DNA from: Desulfosudis oleivorans
Lineage (GTDB): Bacteria; Desulfobacterota; Desulfobacteria; Desulfobacterales; SURF-7
DNA length: 64,000 bases
Assembly: GCA_020723305.1 (NCBI GenBank)
Contig: DYJC01000011.1
Span: forward strand, 116,921-180,920
Direction of reading: 5' to 3'
Under the pieces are notes generated by a model. It had not been told where the DNA came from. It did not search any database and worked only from the letters and a program-made list of their open reading frames with translations. Shown piece by piece: positions 62,001 to 64,000 of the stretch. The position numbers and the translations under genes were made by a program. Position 1 is the stretch's first letter, and each line of letters opens with the position of its first letter.

Positions 62001-64000
62001 AGATAATCCATCCCAGATCGGCAGTGGTGGTGGTAGTTCAACCTACGGTACAGACAGAGCCGGCGGAAAGGGTGGTGGTGGAATCAAACTCAATGTTACC
62101 GGCACATTGACCAATAGTGGTTCAATCCGAGCCAATGGAACTACAAGTGCATCGTCAACAGGATACAGTGGCGGTGGTGGTTCCGGAGGATTTATTCATC
62201 TGACGGTTGGAACACTTACCGGCACAGGATCAATAACAGCAAATGGCGGTAACGCAGGATATGTGGCTGACGGCGGCGGCGGAGCCGGCGGAAGAATCGC
62301 CATATACTACTATACCACCCGGCCTTCGGACAGTTTTAACATGGCCAATATTAGGGTTACCGGCGGTGACGGCAAGCAGGACGGCGGCATCGGCACAATC
62401 TATATCCCGGAAATTGCCAATCCGTATATTTCCAACAATAATGGTAATAATTTTGTTACGGATAATCCGGAATTGGTGTTAGAAGGCACGTGTTCGAACA
62501 ACACGAATCAGATTATTATCAACAATTCAACAACTGGTGTGAATTATACATCCGGCAGCACAACCTGGAATTATCCCGTAACCCTTATTGAGGGTAAAAA
62601 TACGTTTGAGGTGTATGCGCAAAATGAATTTGGGATTCAGAGCGGTGTAACCTCCATCCAGATCATTCTGGATACCACGCCTGCGGTTGCTCCGGTGATT
62701 ACGACAAACAGCGGTGGCGATTTTACAACACAAAATGCTCAAGTCGTCCTTGAGGGCACTTGTACGGCGGACACTGTTCAGATACTGGTTAACGGAGCAG
62801 CTACAGGCGTGAGTTACACGCCAGGCGCGACAACATGGTCCTATACAGGTGTGCTTGCCATTGGTGAGAATATCTTCTCGGTAGCCGCAGTTGATGCAGC
62901 ATCAAATGTGGGGCCGGCGGACACGATAAAAGTGACGTTTGAAAACACGCTTCCCGCGCAACCTCAGAATCAACTGCCGCTGAACGGGGCTTTGAATGTC
63001 AGCTCAATGGCTGTGCTGAGCGCTTCGGCATTTTCCGATCCTGATTCAGACACCCATGCCGCCTCGCAATGGCAGGTAAGTGTAACATCCGGCGATTATT
63101 CAGAACCTGTATTTGACAGCGATGAAAGCACTGCAAATCTGACCCAGATAACCATTCCCGGAGGGCACCTGGACTGGTCAACCACCTACTATTGGCATGT
63201 CCGCTATAAAGACAGCCGTGGAAGCTGGTCCGCTTATTCGGATGAAACATCATTCACCACAACCCAGGATAATCTTCCTCCGGAAGCAGTGACCCAACTC
63301 CGTGTTACGGCATGTCAGGATACCGGACTGGGTATTGCCTGGGATCATTCTTCAAACTCCGCAGGGGATTTGGCTTCTTACCGGGTTTATGTAAATGGAT
63401 CAACTGAGTTTACCGAGGTATCGGGTGACATCAATACCTATCAGATTACGGGTTTGACTGCCGGCACACAGGTCGAAATCAGGGTGACAACAGTAGACAC
63501 AACCGGGAACGAGGGGAATGGTACGGTTATAACCGGATGCACCTTGCTTGCAAATCCGGCCAATCTGACTGCATCTCCCCGGAGCAAAGCTGTTACACTC
63601 TCCTGGGACAGTGTATCCTTATCCCAACGCTATCATGTATATGCAAAGGCGGATTCCTCTTTCAGTTCCATCAGCGAAGAGGGCGTCTCGCGGGTGGCGA
63701 CCGTACAGGTGAGGGTGGCCAATGTATCTGGTTTAACAAACGGTTCAACCTGGTACTTTGCCGTTACCAGTGAAAATATTTCCGGTTGTGAGCGTCCGGA
63801 TGTCATCGCTGTACCTGCTGTTCCATCTGATCAAATGATTGCTCATTACACCATGGACAACAAGAGTGGCAGCACCTTGCCGGATGAAACCGGAACCCAT
63901 AACGGGGTACTGTACGGCAACACCCAGCCGGTTTCAGGGTATATAAACAATGCCATGAATTTTGACGGCAGCGGTGACTGGATCGGTGTTGATACCTTAC
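59098..64000 (+). CDS. Giant secreted glycine-rich repeat protein (3' end outside window)
   Basis: The frame is open from ATG 59098 (AGAGGA 5 bases upstream) to the window end, at least 1634 residues. A 24-residue polar N-terminal extension precedes the signal-peptide core (SFIIYLMIILNFLVLSSGIAKA, ~28-49, split here by eye); ATG 59170 is an alternative start. Next come four glycine-rich repeats of 264 residues (GGGGAGHGGNGGSG, SGSITANGG, GGGGAGGRIAI), two Ig-like units (~1120-1285), fibronectin-like domains (~1290-1580) and the start of a LamG/concanavalin-like domain (AHYTMDNKSG, NNAMNFDGSGDWIG). It is probably a surface or matrix protein, comparable in style with the 50576-57085 product but not homologous in its repeats. 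Confidence 0.88.
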   Translation, partial: MSVKRQSATAALSNPDYHQPDFRRMGRTTSFIIYLMIILNFLVLSSGIAKADNLLISTNTTIEENDTTYDNHSITVDACTLTIKGFHQFENISLINGANVTHVSNSTTQQYILDIGITGNLTIESGSTIDVNGRGYSGDYGSGKGAQGDSGGGGAGHGGNGGSGSEGTGGSSYDAIGNPSQIGSGGGRSTYGTDRAGGKGGGGIKLNVAGTLTNNGAIRANGATSAFTTGYSGGGGSGGFINLTVGALAGSGSITANGGSAGYVANGGGGAGGRIAIFYNSNTFTGTVSAFGGAGKQYGACGSIYLKSDATGVDQVIYDNNNNYGAVNYVSGTFPDLIVRNKVFLYADQKITAENLTISIGSYLRHSANSTTQQYKLDIEVTENLTIDSTSFIDASGRGYASDNGPGKGAQGDSGGGGAGHGGNGGSGVEGVGGSSYDQVADPSQIGSGGGRSTYGTDRVGGNGGGGIKLNVAGILTNNGAIRANGATSAFTTGYSGGGGSGGFINLTVGALAGSGSITANGGSAGYVANGGGGAGGRIAIFYNSNTLTGTVSAFGGAGKQYGACGSVYLKSDATGVDQIIYDNNNNYGSANFVSGTFPDLIARNKALLYADQKITAENITISTGSYFRHSANTTTQQYSLDIEVIGNLTVDSTSFIDGDGRGYSGDYGSGKGAQGDSGGGGAGHGGNGGSGSEGTGGSSYDAIGNPSQIGSGGGRSTYGTDRAGGKGGGGIKLSVVGILTNNGAIRANGNTSSYATGYSGGGGSGGFIHLTVGELAGSGSITANGGSAGYVANGGGGAGGRIAIYYNSNTFSGTTSAYGGAGKQYGACGTIYYKSEANLIDEIIYDNNSHSGAWNTDSGTFPNVIIRNGVVWGPSQKAKVNNLTLLNNSFIRHSANSTTQQYSLDVNVVGDLTVDSTSLIDVDGRGYSGNYGPGKGAQGSTGGGGAGHGGNGGSGSEGTGGSSYDAIDNPSQIGSGGGSSTYGTDRAGGKGGGGIKLNVTGTLTNSGSIRANGTTSASSTGYSGGGGSGGFIHLTVGTLTGTGSITANGGNAGYVADGGGGAGGRIAIYYYTTRPSDSFNMANIRVTGGDGKQDGGIGTIYIPEIANPYISNNNGNNFVTDNPELVLEGTCSNNTNQIIINNSTTGVNYTSGSTTWNYPVTLIEGKNTFEVYAQNEFGIQSGVTSIQIILDTTPAVAPVITTNSGGDFTTQNAQVVLEGTCTADTVQILVNGAATGVSYTPGATTWSYTGVLAIGENIFSVAAVDAASNVGPADTIKVTFENTLPAQPQNQLPLNGALNVSSMAVLSASAFSDPDSDTHAASQWQVSVTSGDYSEPVFDSDESTANLTQITIPGGHLDWSTTYYWHVRYKDSRGSWSAYSDETSFTTTQDNLPPEAVTQLRVTACQDTGLGIAWDHSSNSAGDLASYRVYVNGSTEFTEVSGDINTYQITGLTAGTQVEIRVTTVDTTGNEGNGTVITGCTLLANPANLTASPRSKAVTLSWDSVSLSQRYHVYAKADSSFSSISEEGVSRVATVQVRVANVSGLTNGSTWYFAVTSENISGCERPDVIAVPAVPSDQMIAHYTMDNKSGSTLPDETGTHNGVLYGNTQPVSGYINNAMNFDGSGDWIGVDTL
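59497..62330 (+). repeat. Four tandem coding repeats of 792 bp
   Basis: The same codon (Arg of GRGYS or GRGYA) recurs at 59497, 60289, 61081 and 61873, exactly 792 bp apart. Long stretches are identical in DNA between copies, for example AAAGGAGCTCAAGGGGACAG in copies 1-3. The fourth copy diverges after its GGRIAI segment and is shorter. Confidence 0.92.

Noticed and set aside
61064..62041. Histidine-rich minus-strand frames recurring in the glycine-rich repeats
   Set aside because: They recur only because the underlying repeats recur; they are antisense to the glycine-rich coding repeats.

Overview
The window is one large cell-surface carbohydrate locus (about 1-48.4 kb, every gene on the + strand) followed by a secreted-protein region (48.5-64 kb). 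No rRNA, tRNA, replication gene, phage gene or CRISPR array was seen. Several features suggest a Gram-negative, probably a Desulfobacterota (deltaproteobacterial) relative: Wzm/Wzt-type ABC export, a Wzx-like flippase, dTDP-rhamnose genes, FemAB-like GNAT proteins of the kind found in exopolysaccharide/exosortase loci, very large secreted repeat proteins, and CCACAGAGACAC-type intergenic repeats. This placement is an inference; no phylogenetic marker is present.

Region 1 (2-16.2 kb) is visibly AT-rich. It holds modifying and assembly enzymes: a cut-off sulfatase-family protein with an extra C-terminal domain, a B12-binding radical SAM protein, an epimerase-like protein with an altered active site, an alpha-helical toroid protein, a nitroreductase-methyltransferase fusion, a NodU-type carbamoyltransferase, a polysaccharide deacetylase, two FemAB/GNAT proteins, a pair of ArnE/ArnF-like small transporters, a sulfotransferase and a formyltransferase that seems to start at CTG. 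Two paralogous GT-C-type membrane glycosyltransferases bracket the 7.6-13.9 kb block.

Region 2 (16.2-24.4 kb) has a GT2 plus DUF2304 pair, a GT4 and phosphoglycosyl-transferase fusion (PglA+PglC-like), an LpxD-like acyltransferase, a PIG-L deacetylase, a PglD-like acetyltransferase and a PglE-like aminotransferase. Together they look like bacillosamine-type amino-sugar synthesis and initiation of a lipid-linked glycan. Region 3 (24.4-35 kb) is the export core: a small two-helix protein with an LRFDP module, Wzm, Wzt with a C-terminal domain, a 1368-residue methyltransferase/kinase-like/LRFDP/double-GT2 protein resembling a WbdD chain terminator fused to glycosyltransferases, a membrane protein and a UGM-like flavoprotein. 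Region 4 (35-48.4 kb) holds an RgpF-like protein, GT2 enzymes, the flippase, a methyltransferase, a GT4, asparagine synthetase, an epimerase and rfbBACD, so L-rhamnose is a likely component.

Region 5 (48.5-64 kb) has a minus-strand zinc-ribbon/HEAGH membrane protein, a transglutaminase-like protein directly upstream of a 2169-residue secreted repeat protein, a GxxExxY protein among MITE-like repeats, a rhodanese-like protein without its catalytic Cys, and a giant glycine-rich protein with four 792-bp repeats that runs off the end.

Two unrelated families of small inverted-repeat elements are present. Family A (5947-6068 and 40698-40840) sits on the stop codons of two methyltransferase-domain genes; for the second copy the empty site can be reconstructed exactly. 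Family B consists of three units of about 200 bp around a GxxExxY gene, and two of them contain a sequence matching that gene's 3' end.
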